64,000 bases of DNA, taken from contig CBDHDU010000044.1 in NCBI GenBank assembly GCA_965261725.1, forward strand, positions 372,001-436,000, in the 5' to 3' direction. This DNA comes from CANDOC01 sp965261725. Lineage in GTDB: Bacteria; Pseudomonadota; Gammaproteobacteria; Pseudomonadales; Endozoicomonadaceae. Within the stretch, counting starts at the first letter, position 1, and each line of letters opens with the position of its first letter. The position numbers and the translations under genes were made by a program. This document shows, in pieces, positions 62,523-64,000 of the stretch. The notes below the pieces were generated by a model. The model did not search any database, was not told the DNA's origin, and saw only the letters and a list, made by a program, of their open reading frames with translations.

Positions 62523-63911
62523 ATGAGTAATAAGAAAGCGTTAGGCACATTTGATGTTGTGCTGTATGTGATATCTGCCCTGTTATTTCTTGATCAGCTA
62601 ACGGCTGCCGCCAGTGTCGGGCCACAATCGATTTTTTGGCTGCTGCTGATCGCTGTTATTTATGTTGTGCCTTATATCCTTATTGTGACTGAACTGGCAA
62701 CCGCCTATCCGGGAGAAGGCGGGATTTATGACTGGATCAAGCGGGCTTATGGACCCAGAGCTGGTGCTCATGTGTCGTGGCTGTACTGGATCAACATGAT
62801 GTTGTTTGTGCCTACCGCATTTCTGCTGTTTGCCGGTGTCTTTGCCCAGTTATTTATGCCGGAGCTGAGTTATACCGCACAGGCCGGAATGTGTCTGGTA
62901 CTGGTTGCCATTATGACCGGCATCCTGTGCATGGATATGAAGTTTGCCAAATGGCTGCCGAATATCGGGGCGATTCTGAAGTTGTTATTCATTATGTCGA
63001 TTGCCATCGGCGGCATTTATCTCGGCATGACCAAAGGCTCTGCAACCGAGTTTACGGTTGAGTCTATGAGCCCGCAGTGGGGCGCGGGTATTGGTTTCCT
63101 GGCCATGGTTGTTTTCAATGTAACAGGTTGGGATACGATTGCAGCGCTTTCCCGCCATATTGATAACCCTGCGAAAAGCATTCCCAAAGGTTTTGCCATT
63201 GCCGGTGTGCTGGTGGTTGTGATGTATCTGCTGGCGCTCAGCGGTATTCTGATTGCTGTTCCGGTTGAGAACCTTGGATTAATCGCAGGCTTTGTTGATA
63301 CGCTGAATGCGATCTTCAATGCTGATGGTTCCGGTGGCTGGATGGTTATCCTGCTGGGCTGTGTATTGATGTTTACCTTGCTGACCAACAACATCACTTG
63401 GTGTATGGCTGCGAATGAAGCTGCCATGGCGGCCGGGCAGGAAGGTGAACTGCCTGCAGTTTTCGGTAAAATCCATAAGAAAACACAGGCACCGGTCGGT
63501 GCGGCACTGCTGGGTGGCGCAATTGCTGCGCTGGAAGTTGTACTCTACGGCTTTATGGCAAATTCAGCGGAAGATCTGTTCTGGCTGCTGCTGGCGTTCT
63601 CCACGGTTATTTTCTTCCTGCCTTATCTGGCCATGTTCAGTGCCTTTATCAAGTTACGGACTATCGATGACAAGGCACCAAGACCTTTCCGTATTCCGGG
63701 TGGAATGGGCATTGCGAAGGTTCTGGCATTCTCACCCTTTATTGTAATCTGTGTATGCATGCTGTTCCTGCTGCTGCCACCAGGTGAACCTCTGGATATG
63801 GGTTACTTTGCATCAATCGTGATGGGATGCCTGATTGTTCTGGGTGTTGGTAAGGTATTGGTAGACAAGTGCAGCCGTGCGCAGGGAGCGAAAGTGCCAA
63901 CAGAGTCCTGA
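62523..63911 (+). CDS. APC-family permease, second copy
   Basis: 462 residues starting MSNKKALGTFDVVLYVISAL after AGGAGGGGG. Same family as the preceding gene: ILIVTELATAYPGEGGIYDW and NVTGWDTIAALSRHIDNPAK in TM6-loop, about 12 membrane segments, C-terminus short and cytoplasmic. Two permeases following a doubled deiminase-transferase set suggest one for agmatine uptake or agmatine/putrescine exchange and one for another cationic substrate (inference). Confidence 0.88.
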   Translation: MSNKKALGTFDVVLYVISALLFLDQLTAAASVGPQSIFWLLLIAVIYVVPYILIVTELATAYPGEGGIYDWIKRAYGPRAGAHVSWLYWINMMLFVPTAFLLFAGVFAQLFMPELSYTAQAGMCLVLVAIMTGILCMDMKFAKWLPNIGAILKLLFIMSIAIGGIYLGMTKGSATEFTVESMSPQWGAGIGFLAMVVFNVTGWDTIAALSRHIDNPAKSIPKGFAIAGVLVVVMYLLALSGILIAVPVENLGLIAGFVDTLNAIFNADGSGGWMVILLGCVLMFTLLTNNITWCMAANEAAMAAGQEGELPAVFGKIHKKTQAPVGAALLGGAIAALEVVLYGFMANSAEDLFWLLLAFSTVIFFLPYLAMFSAFIKLRTIDDKAPRPFRIPGGMGIAKVLAFSPFIVICVCMLFLLLPPGEPLDMGYFASIVMGCLIVLGVGKVLVDKCSRAQGAKVPTES

Positions 63912-63960
63912 TGAACTTAATATTGTGATTAACTTACGATATTAATGTTTTTAAAAATCA

Positions 63961-63988
63961 GGCTGCTACCTGAGAACAGGTAGCAGCC
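63961..63988 (+). terminator. Hairpin after the agmatine cluster
   Basis: GGCTGCTACCTG and CAGGTAGCAGCC form a perfect 12-bp stem with a four-base loop (AGAA) about 50 bases after the last permease stop. The T-run after it is weak within the window. Confidence 0.7.
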
Positions 63989-64000
63989 GAGTTACATTAC

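Noticed and set aside
1..64000. tRNA or rRNA genes as attachment sites for the prophage or Tn7-like element
   Set aside because: I found no sequence with cloverleaf features or rRNA similarity; no att core could be identified by eye.

Overview
The window looks like part of a gammaproteobacterial chromosome that is heavily remodelled by insertion sequences. Gene content (SoxR-type RND efflux, frmA/frmB, cyuA-like gene, SigZ, Omp85-type outer membrane protein) and very large eukaryote-like exported proteins (poly-proline, C2H2 zinc-finger) suggest a host-associated marine lineage such as Endozoicomonadaceae. That placement is inference from gene style; no rRNA or tRNA gene is present to confirm it.

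Layout. 1-8.2 kb holds remnants of a P2-like prophage: gpV baseplate gene, a VapBC-type toxin-antitoxin pair, an antiterminator-like gene, a CI-like repressor, then tail genes E/E', T (tape measure) and U. The W-J-I-H-G-FI-FII block expected between V and E is missing. In its place are a broken Tn7-type tnsA and eight copies of an AT-rich 20-bp motif arranged as two opposed arrays. An IS630 element (8.2-9.3 kb) ends the phage and truncates a histidine-phosphatase gene. 9.6-13.1 kb carries a SoxR-type promoter, a membrane fusion protein and the first two thirds of an RND pump. The pump is cut by an IS4-family element that itself contains another IS4-family element (13.1-15.9 kb). The last third of the same pump gene lies on the opposite strand at 47.8-48.8 kb, flanked by the same 8-bp duplication.

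16-24 kb: cysteine desulfidase-like gene, two metal-associated small exported proteins, an exported protein of unknown function, an Omp85-like barrel, a lipoprotein esterase broken by a 174-bp MITE, and an ISAs1 element. 24.4-28.7 kb is one 1429-residue exported protein with two poly-proline tracts. 28.7-31.1 kb: MerR regulator, divergent EamA exporter truncated by an IS3-family element. 31.2-38.8 kb: formaldehyde detoxification (frmA-frmB) plus a DHFR-like gene, an outer membrane protein, a quinone-reductase-like gene divergent from a LysR regulator, and a ycsI-ycsG-like pair. 38.9-48.8 kb: ISNCY-type element, cold-shock gene, small zinc-ribbon protein, another transposase, SDR and YgiN-like genes, gamma-glutamyltransferase interrupted by IS1595, and the RND fragment. 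49-52.4 kb: a glutathione transferase-like protein with a Cys-rich tail, sigZ, and an exported protein with four C2H2-like fingers. 52.4-55.3 kb is a pile-up of IS fragments and a sigZ fragment.

55.4-63.9 kb is the most intact stretch: a LysR regulator followed by a co-directional agmatine catabolism cluster, agmatine deiminase - putrescine carbamoyltransferase - agmatine deiminase - putrescine carbamoyltransferase - two APC permeases. The first enzyme makes N-carbamoylputrescine from agmatine, the second would release putrescine and carbamoyl phosphate, and the permeases probably exchange agmatine and putrescine. No carbamate kinase gene is visible. Both carbamoyltransferases lack the cysteine of the usual HCLP motif.
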